NCBI GenBank assembly: GCA_964425195.1 | Contig: CAYRLG010000002.1 | Span: 62,001-126,000, forward strand | Direction of reading: 5' to 3' | DNA from: Desulfamplus sp964425195 | GTDB lineage: Bacteria > Desulfobacterota > Desulfobacteria > Desulfobacterales > Desulfobacteraceae | Length of the DNA stretch: 64,000 nt | Shown: positions 17,013-25,600 of the stretch, piece after piece | How the letters are laid out: each line of letters begins with the position of its first letter | How positions within the stretch are numbered: the stretch's first letter is position 1 | The notes under the pieces: model-generated | Databases searched by the model: none | Told to the model about the DNA's origin: nothing | The model's input: the letters and a program-made list of their open reading frames with translations, nothing else | Made by a program: the position numbers and the translations under genes

Positions 17013-18425
17013 ATGAACCCGGAAATTTTTAGGGAGTATGATATAAGAGGTGTTGCAGGTGAAGATTTTAACCAGTCAGATGCCACAAGTATCGGTAAAG
17101 CCTATGGCACAATGCTTTGTGAAAAGTGGAAAGTTAGTCAAAAAAGAGAAGTGGTTGTAACTGTAGGAAGAGATTGTAGAGTAACTTCTGAGGAGTATGC
17201 AAAAGCATTTACTGAGGGGATTCTCTCTACAGGTTGTAATGTTATTGATATTGGCATCTGCCCAACCCCTGTGCTCTATTTTTCTATTCATCACTGTAAA
17301 AGTCAAGGCGGTGCAATGGTTACAGCCAGCCATAACCCTCCTGAGTATAATGGTTTTAAACTCATGAGTGGTTACGATTCAATACACAGTACAGGGCTTC
17401 AAGATATAAGACGATTGATTGATACTAAAGAGTATGTAACTGGAAAAGGTACTATCTCTACTATAGATGTGACGACACCTTACAAAGACTATATCCTTGA
17501 CAATATATCAATAAATTATAACGATAAAATTCTTAATAGTTCTAATTTAGGTCAACCTAAAAAAATAAGGATTGGTGTTGATGCAGGAAATGGAACTGGT
17601 TCTATCACTGCTATTCCAGTATTAAAGGCACTTGGATGTGAGGTTCATGAACTTTATTGTACTATGGATGGAACATTTCCGAACCATCCAGCAGATCCGA
17701 CTGTAAAGAAGAACATGCTCGAGCTAATTGACCTTGTAAAAGTTAAAAATCTCGATCTTGGTGTTGGGTATGATGGTGATGCTGATCGTATTGGCATTGT
17801 AGATGATAAAGGTGAAATTATTTATGGAGATCAGCTTATGGTGATCTTTGCACGAGAAATTTTATCGAGAAAGCCAGGAGCAACATTTATATCAGAAGTT
17901 AAGTGCTCAATGACCATGTATAACGACATTGAAAAACATGGCGGAAGAGGCATTATGTGGAAAACTGGTCACTCTTTGATAAAAAAGAAGATGAAAGAGG
18001 AGAGTGCAGAACTTGCTGGAGAGATGAGCGGTCATATATTTTTTAGTGATAGATATTTAGGTTATGATGACGCTCTATATGCAACATGCAGACTTCTTGA
18101 GATAATAGCAAAGACGGGGAAAAAAGTTTCTGAGCTAATTGAAGATTTACCAATAACATTTACCACTCCTGAAATAAGGGTTGATTGTTCTGATGAGATT
18201 AAGTTTGATGTTGTCAAAAAGATAACTGCAAAGTTTAAAGAGAGATATAAAGTTATTGATATTGACGGTATGAGAGCTCTGTTTGAAGATGGCTGGGGGC
18301 TTGTTCGAGCTTCTAATACCCAACCAGCTTTGGTGTTAAGGTTTGAAGCTGCAACAGAAAAGAGACTTTACGATATACAAAATGAGGTTGAGACAGCGTT
18401 AAATGAGATTATTAAGGGGTATTAG
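17013..18425 (+). CDS. Phosphomannomutase/phosphoglucomutase
   Basis: A 470-residue alpha-D-phosphohexomutase of the AlgC/ManB type, interconverting hexose 6- and 1-phosphates for nucleotide-sugar synthesis. The four domains are recognisable: N-terminal FREYDIRGVAGEDF, active-site TASHNPPEYNGFKL with the phosphoserine, the metal loop GYDGDADRIGIVDD, the sugar loop GEMSGH, and the C-terminal phosphate-binding RASNTQPALVLRFEA. Length is normal for the family. AAGGAG lies 8 bases before the ATG. Preference for mannose against glucose phosphate cannot be read from the sequence. The GT2 and UppP neighbours suggest supply of polysaccharide precursors. Confidence 0.93.
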   Translation: MNPEIFREYDIRGVAGEDFNQSDATSIGKAYGTMLCEKWKVSQKREVVVTVGRDCRVTSEEYAKAFTEGILSTGCNVIDIGICPTPVLYFSIHHCKSQGGAMVTASHNPPEYNGFKLMSGYDSIHSTGLQDIRRLIDTKEYVTGKGTISTIDVTTPYKDYILDNISINYNDKILNSSNLGQPKKIRIGVDAGNGTGSITAIPVLKALGCEVHELYCTMDGTFPNHPADPTVKKNMLELIDLVKVKNLDLGVGYDGDADRIGIVDDKGEIIYGDQLMVIFAREILSRKPGATFISEVKCSMTMYNDIEKHGGRGIMWKTGHSLIKKKMKEESAELAGEMSGHIFFSDRYLGYDDALYATCRLLEIIAKTGKKVSELIEDLPITFTTPEIRVDCSDEIKFDVVKKITAKFKERYKVIDIDGMRALFEDGWGLVRASNTQPALVLRFEAATEKRLYDIQNEVETALNEIIKGY

Positions 18426-18466
18426 CCCTCATGATTAAATTATAAATTTTAAGGAGGAGTTAAAAG

Positions 18467-19225
18467 ATGGCTGAAAATGAAGTAATAAACATTCTGGAAA
18501 ATGCTGACAAAGATTTGCTGCTAAAGATGGTTGTTGATGCTTTTAGAAGAACTATTGTCCATTATGGTCAGTGGTTTGGAGAGGTATCTCATCAGTTGGG
18601 TATGGAAAAAGCGATGCAAATTGAAGATAGTGTTTGGAATGCAAGTTATGCCAACCAGATGAATCGCCTATCAAAAACCTTAGGATTTCAGATGGAAAAT
18701 GGTATCCCTTCAGCTCTAACAAAACTGTCAAAAATTGAACTTCTCGACCTTATTGAAAAACAAGGTATTAACTGGCTTGCAAATGATGGCATCTGGTTTC
18801 AGGCTGTTGAGAATAGTTATAACATGAATGATGCAAAACGGTGCAACGATACATGTTGGGGAAGATTCTCTCCTTTTGAAGCACTAAGAATTAAAAAACT
18901 TTTGAACTTACCGGAAAATGGTGGAATACCAGCTTTAAAGCAGGCTCTTGCATTTAGGATGTATGCTGCTATAAACAAGCAGTCAATTGAAGATGTAAAT
19001 GAAAACTGCATAATATTTAGGATGAATGAGTGTCGTGTCCAATCTGCCAGAAAGCGTAAAGGGCTTGATGACTATCCTTGTAAGTCCGGTGGTCTTGTAG
19101 AGTATCCAACATTTGCTGTAACCATTGACCCAAGAATTACAACTGAGTGTGTTGGCTGTCCTCCTGATGAACATCCAGAAGGGTGGTATTGTGCATGGAA
19201 ATTTACACTGCATCAAAACAGCTAA
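18467..19225 (+). CDS. DUF6125-like cytosolic protein
   Basis: A 252-residue soluble protein with no signal peptide or membrane span. I recognise it with moderate confidence as a DUF6125-type protein common in sulfate reducers. An all-helical first half (LLLKMVVDAFRRTIVHYGQWF) is followed by a second half rich in conserved Cys and Trp (RCNDTCWGRFSPFEALR, ECRVQSARKRKGLDDYPCK, ECVGCPPDEHPEGWYCAWKF). The Cys pairs suggest metal binding or a thiol role, which is inference. AAGGAGG lies before the ATG. It is 41 bases after the mutase gene and may be its operon partner. Function unknown. Confidence 0.7.
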   Translation: MAENEVINILENADKDLLLKMVVDAFRRTIVHYGQWFGEVSHQLGMEKAMQIEDSVWNASYANQMNRLSKTLGFQMENGIPSALTKLSKIELLDLIEKQGINWLANDGIWFQAVENSYNMNDAKRCNDTCWGRFSPFEALRIKKLLNLPENGGIPALKQALAFRMYAAINKQSIEDVNENCIIFRMNECRVQSARKRKGLDDYPCKSGGLVEYPTFAVTIDPRITTECVGCPPDEHPEGWYCAWKFTLHQNS

Positions 19226-19277
19226 CTGTCTTAGAGTATAAAAGATATAAGTAACTTTTATGTTTGGATTTTATAGG

Positions 19278-19306
19278 AGGAGTGTATGGGTGGATACCGC
19301 ACTCCT
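19278..19306. promoter_or_regulatory. Hairpin overlapping a ribosome-binding site
   Basis: AGGAGTG (19278-19284) pairs with CACTCCT (19300-19306), and an inner GTAT/ATAC can extend the stem. The left arm overlaps the AGGAGG that serves the nine-codon frame at 19286. There is no T-run, so it is more likely a translational or mRNA-stability element than a terminator. Confidence 0.4.
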
Positions 19307-19315
19307 TTCAAATAA
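19286..19315 (+). CDS. Possible nine-residue leader peptide MGGYRTPFK
   Basis: A nine-codon frame with ATG at 19286 and TAA at 19313 is preceded at ideal spacing by AGGAGG (19275-19280). It lies in the 140-base gap between the DUF6125-like gene and the large membrane-protein gene, 50 bases before the next start. It could be a leader peptide, the stump of a lost gene, or chance. Only the reading frame and ribosome site are seen. Confidence 0.3.
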   Translation: MGGYRTPFK

Positions 19316-19365
19316 TTAGGATTTAAGATAAATCTATTTATAAGAGCTAAAGGAGAATTTAAGAA

Positions 19366-21324
19366 ATGGGGCGTTTTGAACGCTTTGAGCTGGCTGTCAA
19401 CAAGGTGCAAGATTATCCGCCTGTTTTTGAAGCCATAATACCACCAGAGTGCAGTCTGTTTCAAGATGTTAGAAGATATCAGAGTCTAACATCCCATCTT
19501 GATGTCAGAGTTATCAATATTGACGGACGCATAGAGTTGGAACAGGGAGTTGTACCTGTACCGTTTTCAAAGATATCCTCTGCTGAACGAAAAGAGCTTA
19601 TCGAATATCTAAAACTGCGTGTCAGTAGAGGTGATAATATTGGCTCGTCATGGGCATTTTTCAGATCGGAAAATAGGAAAAAGCCGCTTATTGCCTTAGG
19701 AGCTAATCTTGTATATAAAAATTCCGTATCAGGACATGCAAAGGCTATCCATCTTTTAAGCGAACTTGAAAAAAACAGACATAAATTTGGTATGTTTATT
19801 AAAATTGCTATCTCACTTATAATTTTATCACTTATTTTAGGTGGTGGATATGCTATTTATGATAAGTTTATTAGGAACAGTGGTTTTAAAATTGGAGATA
19901 ACTTAAACTTTGGAAAATATTTTCCAGGAGCACAATCTAATGAGATGCAATTTTACCAATCTGTATTTCCTGATATTTATGATTGGCTTTATTCCAAAGC
20001 TGTAGATGAACAGGTAATTGCAAAAGAGCTTTTAAATCCTGAGTATGTAAAAGACATTCTTGCCTGTATGGATAAATCTTTCTATAGAGATAGTACAGGC
20101 AGTTCAGATAAGAAAGATAGTATCGAAAATTACAGAGGAACTCGTTTAGCTCTGTTTCTCTATTTTAACTATAATCAGGAAGTAAAAGATGCGTTAGAAA
20201 AATATAGATATAAAATTGAAGCAACCGAATTTGGTCGTCTTGCAAAGATATATTCATGTGCTGATTCTGGCTATACAAGCAATATTTTTTACTTTAAAGT
20301 TGGTGATCTATCTATAGAGTATCCCCAAATTAATCAATATCTTACAGACAACTTGATATCTTATAACGACTATACAAGACTTAGGGATACTGGTGATTTT
20401 TCAGAGATGCTTAAAAAAGATGATATAAATTTTAGGCTTAAAAATTTTCTCTCAGATGTCTATACATTTACACCTCTTAAAATCGAAAATCCTGTTGATG
20501 ATATTGAGTGGTATCTTCTTACAAAAGTATCTATTAATCAAAAAATCAGTTTTGCAGCATTTTTTAGGCGTAATGAGTCGACAATGGTTCCAAGAGATAT
20601 AAGTAATGAACTTATGAATCAAGGGAACTCTTCTAAGCAAATTGAGATAATCGACAAAAGTGGAGTTCCAAATAGTGTTGGAGTGTTTATATGGTATAAG
20701 ATTGATGAAGAGCAGAAAAAAGCCCTCAATTTGAGAGCTAATTCAACCATCATCTTCACAGATAAGGTCGGTCAGAACTTTAGACTTGAGGTTATTGAGA
20801 AGAAAATATCTGAGCTTGGGCTTGAGAAGATTGACTATGATTTTCCTGTTTCAGTCCACAGAGATCTGCTGATGGAAGATTCTAAAGGTAAATATGGTAT
20901 TCAGTGCTATGATCCAATAACATCGCTTGTGATATCTAATCTTATAAGCAAATCTTCATTTGAGACAGAACAAAAGATAACTCTAAAAAGAGATCCAATA
21001 CAGATTAATACATCATTAATACAGTTATCAAAAGATGATAGCTTCTCCACGCAAGCTGTGAACATAAGTCCAGGTAAAACTGGCATTATAAATCTTTTTA
21101 GAGATATTGACTATTTTCGTGCAAAACTTGCCAATGGGCAGGATGTGAAGTTTGAACGAGCTGATGTGAATCTTTTTAACCCCTTTTCCTTTATACTTTA
21201 TGATGATAGTATTACATTTAGCTACAGACATGAGATAGGTGGAATGGAGTTTGCCATTAATAAAAAGGTGTTGAAGATTAACAAATCTGAAGACGGTGGC
21301 TATCAAATTGTGGAGGGGAACTAA
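19366..21324 (+). CDS. Large single-span membrane protein of unknown function
   Basis: A 652-residue protein I do not recognise. Residues 1-140 form a soluble N-terminal region (GRFERFELAVNKVQDYPPVF at the start). One hydrophobic span follows at about 147-167 (IAISLIILSLILGGGYAIY), then about 480 residues of mixed alpha/beta sequence with many charged residues, presumably outside the cytoplasm or, in the other topology, inside. There is no signal peptide and no catalytic motif I can name. AAAGGAG precedes the ATG. Its stop is 4 bases before the TTG start of the P-loop ATPase gene, so the two are probably translated from one message with the Kor cluster. Confidence 0.75.
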   Translation: MGRFERFELAVNKVQDYPPVFEAIIPPECSLFQDVRRYQSLTSHLDVRVINIDGRIELEQGVVPVPFSKISSAERKELIEYLKLRVSRGDNIGSSWAFFRSENRKKPLIALGANLVYKNSVSGHAKAIHLLSELEKNRHKFGMFIKIAISLIILSLILGGGYAIYDKFIRNSGFKIGDNLNFGKYFPGAQSNEMQFYQSVFPDIYDWLYSKAVDEQVIAKELLNPEYVKDILACMDKSFYRDSTGSSDKKDSIENYRGTRLALFLYFNYNQEVKDALEKYRYKIEATEFGRLAKIYSCADSGYTSNIFYFKVGDLSIEYPQINQYLTDNLISYNDYTRLRDTGDFSEMLKKDDINFRLKNFLSDVYTFTPLKIENPVDDIEWYLLTKVSINQKISFAAFFRRNESTMVPRDISNELMNQGNSSKQIEIIDKSGVPNSVGVFIWYKIDEEQKKALNLRANSTIIFTDKVGQNFRLEVIEKKISELGLEKIDYDFPVSVHRDLLMEDSKGKYGIQCYDPITSLVISNLISKSSFETEQKITLKRDPIQINTSLIQLSKDDSFSTQAVNISPGKTGIINLFRDIDYFRAKLANGQDVKFERADVNLFNPFSFILYDDSITFSYRHEIGGMEFAINKKVLKINKSEDGGYQIVEGN

Positions 21325-21328
21325 TAAG

Positions 21329-22033
21329 TTGGTTGATAAACTTGATAAATTTTTAGAAATATCACTTAACGGCATTGTTATAATTTCTGGAAACTATGGC
21401 AGCGGCAAGACAGAAACTGCTCTAAATCTTGCCTTTAACAGAAAAAAAGCGGGTCTTGATGTGGCTATTGCGGATCTTGATCTGGTAAACCCATATTTTA
21501 GAACCAGAGAGGCAAGAGATGCTCTTAGAGCGTCTGGAATAAATGTTGTGCTTCCAGAGGCAAAATATATGCAAGCTGACCTTCCGATTTTGGCAAGAGA
21601 GGTTTCAGGAATTATAAGAAATCCACCTGATATTTTAATACTTGATGCTGGTGGAGACGATGTTGGTGTTACTGTGCTTGCAGCTCTTGGAGACGCTTTT
21701 GCTGGTAAAAGAATAGAGATGATACAGGTAATAAACCCTTTTAGACCATTTACAGATAGTGTAAAAGGGTCTCTTAGAATAATGGAGGAGATTGAATATA
21801 CGTCAAAACTAAAAATTACTGGTCTTGTGAGCAACTCAAATTTAATGGAACTTACATCACCTGACGATATTTACAGAGGATATGAGCTAATACAGGAGGT
21901 CTCGCTTGAGTCTGGTAGAGAGGTTAAGTTTATTACAGCAGATGTAAAATTCTTAACGCTACTTGATATAAATAGGTTTGAAGTTCCTGTTTTACCTATT
22001 CAAAGGAGGCTTTTGCCACCATGGAAAAGGTAG
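21329..22033 (+). CDS. P-loop ATPase of the MinD/CobQ (SIMIBI) type
   Basis: A 234-residue cytosolic nucleotide-binding protein. It has a Walker A SGNYGSGKTE near the N-terminus, a switch-type DLDLVNPYFRTREAR, and a Walker B-like ILILDAGGDDVGV. This arrangement is found next to 2-oxoacid oxidoreductase subunits in sulfate reducers, but its role there is not established to my knowledge. The likely start is TTG at 21329, ten bases after GGAGGGG. The in-frame ATG at 21296 lies inside the upstream gene and would place the ribosome site within the coding sequence. The gene ends 60 bases before the ferredoxin subunit gene. Confidence 0.8.
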   Translation: MVDKLDKFLEISLNGIVIISGNYGSGKTETALNLAFNRKKAGLDVAIADLDLVNPYFRTREARDALRASGINVVLPEAKYMQADLPILAREVSGIIRNPPDILILDAGGDDVGVTVLAALGDAFAGKRIEMIQVINPFRPFTDSVKGSLRIMEEIEYTSKLKITGLVSNSNLMELTSPDDIYRGYELIQEVSLESGREVKFITADVKFLTLLDINRFEVPVLPIQRRLLPPWKR

Positions 22034-22093
22034 AGTGTTTAAACAGATATCAAAGAGTGATTTAAGGTAAACTATAGAGGAACATAATAATTC

Positions 22094-22369
22094 ATGGCAT
22101 TTAAACATATTATAGATTCGGAAAGATGTAAGGGGTGTGGTCTATGTGCAGATGTATGCCCCAAAAAGGTTTTAGAGATTTCGGACAAGGTAAGTGCAAA
22201 GGGATATTTCCCAGCATATCAGGCAAGACCTGAAGATTGTATTTACTGCACACTATGTTGTGTGATGTGTCCTGATGTGGCAATAACAATTATTGAAACA
22301 GAAGATTCTACTCCAGCAGCGAGCAGGAGCAGTAAAGAAGCTGTTGAGTCAAATATGGAGGAAAAATAA
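22094..22369 (+). CDS. korD: 2-oxoacid:ferredoxin oxidoreductase delta subunit (2x[4Fe-4S] ferredoxin)
   Basis: A 91-residue ferredoxin-like subunit. Two cluster motifs are seen, CKGCGLCADVCP and CIYCTLCCVMCP, each CxxCxxCxxxCP. The last 20 residues are a charged tail. It should pass electrons from the TPP enzyme to free ferredoxin. Its TAA overlaps the ATG of the alpha subunit by one base (TAATG), so the two are translationally coupled. The Kor name follows subunit order and similarity; a Vor-type branched-chain substrate is equally possible. Confidence 0.9.
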   Translation: MAFKHIIDSERCKGCGLCADVCPKKVLEISDKVSAKGYFPAYQARPEDCIYCTLCCVMCPDVAITIIETEDSTPAASRSSKEAVESNMEEK

Positions 22370-23442
22370 TGGCTAAAGTATTGATGAAGGGAAATGAAGC
22401 CATTGGAGAAGCTGCAATTCGTGCGGGCTGTCTTAACTATTTTGCGTATCCTATCACTCCTCAATCTGAAGTTGCGGAGTATCTTGCCAAAAGAATGCCA
22501 GAGGTAAACGGTGTATTTGTTCAAGGTGAGAGTGAAGTTGCAGTTGGTTATATGATTTTTGGTGCTGCTGCCTGTGGAGAGAGAGTTATGACAACCTCTT
22601 CAAGCCCTGGTATCAGCCTTATGAGCGAAGCTCTAAGTTATATTGCAGGGGCAAGATGTCCAGCGGTGTTCGTCAATATTGTAAGAGGTGGTCCTGGTCT
22701 TGGCGGAATTTTACCTTCTCAAGGAGACTATTTTCAGGCAACAAAAGGTGGTGGTCATGGTGATTATCATCTTCTTGTAATGGCTCCTGATGGAGTTCAA
22801 GAGGCTGTTGAGATGACAATGATGGCTTTTCCTCTTGCTGAAAAGTATAGAGGACCTGTTATGATTTTAGGTGATGGACTTATTGGTCAGATGATGGAGC
22901 CTGTTGAGTTTCCTGAAAATTTATATGTGCCACCATCAAATAAAGATGATTGGGCAACAAATGGTATGGATAGGCGTGGAAGTACAAAGAAAAATATTGT
23001 CAAATCTCTTTTTCTTGATCCTACAATGTTAAATAACAATAATCTTACTCTTAAAGCTCAATATGAACAGATGAAAAGAGAGGAGGTAAGGTTTGAGGCT
23101 TATAATACAGATTGCGACTATCAGGCATTGATAGTAAGCTATGGCACTATGAGTCGTGTATGCAAAACTGCTATTGATAATATGAAGGAGCAAGGAGTTG
23201 AGATTGGCATGATAAGACCTAAGACTCTGTTCCCATTTCCTGAAAAAGCTATCCATGATGCAGCAATAAAGCCGAGCTGCAAAACAGTTGTAAGTATTGA
23301 GATGAGCATGGGGCAAATGGTTGAGGATGTTGAAAGAAGCCTTAAAGGAAAAAGAGATGTTACATGGTTTGGTCAGTGTGGTGGCGACATATACACACCT
23401 GAAGAGGTTGCAGATCATGTTATTTCGTTACTAAAAAAATAA
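22369..23442 (+). CDS. korA: 2-oxoacid:ferredoxin oxidoreductase alpha subunit (KorA/VorB)
   Basis: A 357-residue pyrophosphate-family alpha subunit that with KorB oxidatively decarboxylates a 2-oxoacid to an acyl-CoA, reducing ferredoxin. It opens with MKGNEAIGEAAIRAGC and FAYPITPQSEVAEY, then GESEVAVGYMIFGAAACG and TSSSPGISLMSEALSY, all typical of the alpha subunit. The C-terminal transketolase-like domain holds IGMIRPKTLFPFPEKAI. GGAGG lies just before the coupled start. The substrate, 2-oxoglutarate or branched-chain oxoacid, is not resolved by sequence reading. An isocitrate-type dehydrogenase gene 3 kb away would fit 2-oxoglutarate. Confidence 0.92.
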   Translation: MAKVLMKGNEAIGEAAIRAGCLNYFAYPITPQSEVAEYLAKRMPEVNGVFVQGESEVAVGYMIFGAAACGERVMTTSSSPGISLMSEALSYIAGARCPAVFVNIVRGGPGLGGILPSQGDYFQATKGGGHGDYHLLVMAPDGVQEAVEMTMMAFPLAEKYRGPVMILGDGLIGQMMEPVEFPENLYVPPSNKDDWATNGMDRRGSTKKNIVKSLFLDPTMLNNNNLTLKAQYEQMKREEVRFEAYNTDCDYQALIVSYGTMSRVCKTAIDNMKEQGVEIGMIRPKTLFPFPEKAIHDAAIKPSCKTVVSIEMSMGQMVEDVERSLKGKRDVTWFGQCGGDIYTPEEVADHVISLLKK

Positions 23443-23508
23443 CTAAACAAAGAATTGGACTTTAGAAGTTGACATTAGTCCTAATTAAATATTTAAAGGT
23501 AAAATAAT

Positions 23509-24246
23509 ATGGGAAAAACATTTTCAAGACCAGAAGCCCTTTCTGATGCCCATACACACTATTGCCCCGGATGTACACATGGTATTGCTCACCGTCTTGT
23601 AGCAGAGGTGATTGATGAGCTTGGCATCAGAGGCAGAACTGTAGGGATTGCACCTGTAGGGTGTGCGGTTATGGCATATAACTACTTTAGTTGCGATTTT
23701 CAGGAGGCAGCTCACGGACGTGCTCCTGCAATGGCAACCGGTATGAAACGGGTAAGACCTGATCTTATGGCATTTACCTATCAAGGAGATGGAGATTTAG
23801 CAAGCATAGGAATGGGGGAAATTATCCATGCTGCAAACAGAGGTGAAAAGTTCACCACAATCTTTATAAACAATGCAATTTACGGTATGACTGGCGGTCA
23901 GATGGCTCCAACAACAATGCCAGGGCAGAGAGCAACAACAGCACCAACTGGCAGAAATGTTGAAGAGACTGGTATGCCTATCCGTATGTGTGAGCTTCTT
24001 TCAAGTCTTGCCACCCCAGGATATATTGCTCGTCAGGCACTTTTAAAGCCTAAATATATAAACAAAGCAAAAAAATCGATTCTTCAAGCGTTTGAATATC
24101 AGATGGCTAATAAGTGTTTTAGCTTTGTTGAACTTGTCAGTACCTGCCCAACAAATTGGGGTATGACACCTATAAATGCTCTTAAATGGGCAGAAGATAC
24201 TCTGATTCCCTACTATCCTTTAGGTGAATTTAAAAAACCTGAATAG
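23509..24246 (+). CDS. korB: 2-oxoacid:ferredoxin oxidoreductase beta subunit (TPP-binding)
   Basis: A 245-residue subunit carrying thiamine diphosphate. The N-terminal YCPGCTHGIAHRL and VGIAPVGCAVMAYNYF match the family. The TPP/Mg motif runs from GDGDLASIGMGEIIHAANRG to FINNAIYGMTGGQMAPTT. The family length is normal. AAGGT lies upstream of the ATG, 66 bases after korA. Confidence 0.93.
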   Translation: MGKTFSRPEALSDAHTHYCPGCTHGIAHRLVAEVIDELGIRGRTVGIAPVGCAVMAYNYFSCDFQEAAHGRAPAMATGMKRVRPDLMAFTYQGDGDLASIGMGEIIHAANRGEKFTTIFINNAIYGMTGGQMAPTTMPGQRATTAPTGRNVEETGMPIRMCELLSSLATPGYIARQALLKPKYINKAKKSILQAFEYQMANKCFSFVELVSTCPTNWGMTPINALKWAEDTLIPYYPLGEFKKPE

Positions 24247-24276
24247 AGTAAAAATTGTCTCTGAGATAAAAAATAA

Positions 24277-24339
24277 CCCTCTTCCCCTCACAAGGGGAGA
24301 GAGGTTAGGGGTTTGTGATATAAAGATGTAGAACCCCTA
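24277..24339. repeat. REP-like double palindrome between korB and korC
   Basis: Two nested inverted repeats lie side by side. CCTCTTCCCCT pairs (imperfectly) with AAGGGGAGAGAGG around a 3-base loop, and TTAGGGGTT pairs with AACCCCTAA around a 22-base loop. The GC-rich arms stand out from the AT-rich surroundings. This is the kind of short dispersed repeat found between genes of one operon, where it can affect mRNA stability. Chromosomal copy number cannot be seen here. Confidence 0.6.
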
Positions 24340-24368
24340 AAAACTTTACAGATAAGGAGTAGTTATAT

Positions 24369-24908
24369 ATGCAAAAAGAGGTAATGTTTGCAGGGTTTGG
24401 CGGTCAGGGAATTTTGCTTAGTGCCAAGCTGCTTGCTTATGCCGCTATGAAACAGGGTGCACAGGTGATGTGGATTCCATCTTATGGTCCTGAAATGAGA
24501 GGTGGAACTGCTTACTGCACGGTTGTTGTAAGCGATCGCCTTATTGGCTCACCAATCATTAAGAATCCTACCCACCTTGTGGCAATGAACCGCCCATCGC
24601 TTGAAAAATTTGCACCTGTTGTAAAAAAAGATGGAGTCGTTCTTATCAACAGCTCTTTAATTCCAGTCAGAAGCGGCAGGAGTGATATTCGAGAACTTAT
24701 AGTTCCGGCTAATGATGCAGCAATTAGTATTGGTAGTGTGAAATGTGCTAATATTATAGCAGTAAGTGCATTTGCAGCAAAAAGCGGTATGGTTGATATT
24801 GAAATTTTGAGAAAGTGCGTTCAAGAGGAGTTTGCATCAAAGCCTAAGCTAATACCAATTAACATGCAGGCGTTTGATGAGGGATTAAAGATTGCTGCAG
24901 CATCTTGA
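24369..24908 (+). CDS. korC: 2-oxoacid:ferredoxin oxidoreductase gamma subunit
   Basis: A 179-residue gamma subunit with the typical start VMFAGFGGQGILLSAKLLAYAA and the PSYGPEMRGGTAYCTVVVS segment that contacts the CoA-binding region. It completes the delta-alpha-beta-gamma set in this operon. AAGGAG lies 10 bases before the ATG. The 122-base gap from korB contains the REP-like palindromes. Confidence 0.93.
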   Translation: MQKEVMFAGFGGQGILLSAKLLAYAAMKQGAQVMWIPSYGPEMRGGTAYCTVVVSDRLIGSPIIKNPTHLVAMNRPSLEKFAPVVKKDGVVLINSSLIPVRSGRSDIRELIVPANDAAISIGSVKCANIIAVSAFAAKSGMVDIEILRKCVQEEFASKPKLIPINMQAFDEGLKIAAAS

Positions 24909-25024
24909 TTTATATTGAGAAATATATGCTTCTTAAATTCCGAATAGATGGCTAAATTAAAAAAATAGATATCTTTAACGATCAAATATATCCAAAAACA
25001 ATATAATAATGGGAGAGTATTATT

Positions 25025-25510
25025 ATGATCAGAACAGAAATTTCTCTTTTTCTGAAGAATGTGCCAGGAGAACTTGCCAAACTTGCTGAATTAATGAGTA
25101 CATCCGGCGTAAATATTGATGCTATTACTATTCAGGATGCGTCAAGCTATGTTCAGAATCTATTTGAGGCAAGAGGTAAATCCTTAAAAAGAATTGCATC
25201 TTCTGCAAGTTACAGTTCAATAAGAAGAGATTCTGCTGAATTTGCTCTTATTCGGATGCTTGTTGATAAAACAGATGATGCTGTGGCTCTTCTTAAAGAT
25301 AGAGAGTATCTATTTGATACTAAAGAGCTTATTGCTATTGAGCTTGAAAATACTCCTGGCAGACTATTTGAGGTTACTAAAAAATTTGGCGAAGAGGGGA
25401 TAAACATCAACTATGTTTATGGTTCTGTCTCATCGTCAGGTGGTAAATGTCTGTTTGTCTTCTCCCCTGAAGATATTGAGCTTGCGTCAAAGATATTTAT
25501 GAAGGGATAA
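25025..25510 (+). CDS. Tandem ACT-domain protein
   Basis: A 161-residue cytosolic protein. ACT folds begin at residue 1 (TEISLFLKNVPGELAKLAEL, then GVNIDAITIQDA) and at about residue 97 (ELIAIELENTPGRLFEVTKK, then GININYVYGSV). The middle about 30 residues (GKSLKRIASSASYSSIRRD) are a linker. No catalytic domain is present, so it is likely an amino-acid-binding regulator of the stand-alone ACT type often found beside 2-oxoacid or phenylacetate-CoA ligase genes. GGGAG lies upstream of the ATG. Confidence 0.85.
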   Translation: MIRTEISLFLKNVPGELAKLAELMSTSGVNIDAITIQDASSYVQNLFEARGKSLKRIASSASYSSIRRDSAEFALIRMLVDKTDDAVALLKDREYLFDTKELIAIELENTPGRLFEVTKKFGEEGININYVYGSVSSSGGKCLFVFSPEDIELASKIFMKG

Positions 25511-25600
25511 TGTTTAATTTGTTAAAGCAGAGAGACAACGGTCAATGTATAAGTCTCTCTGTTGCCTCACTCTTGCTTGTACACCTTTCCGGAAGGATTT

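Noticed and set aside
25529..25560. AGAGAGAC/GTCTCTCT hairpin between the ACT and cNMP-binding genes as a terminator
   Set aside because: It has only an 8-bp stem with a 16-base loop and no T-run; not strong enough to call.
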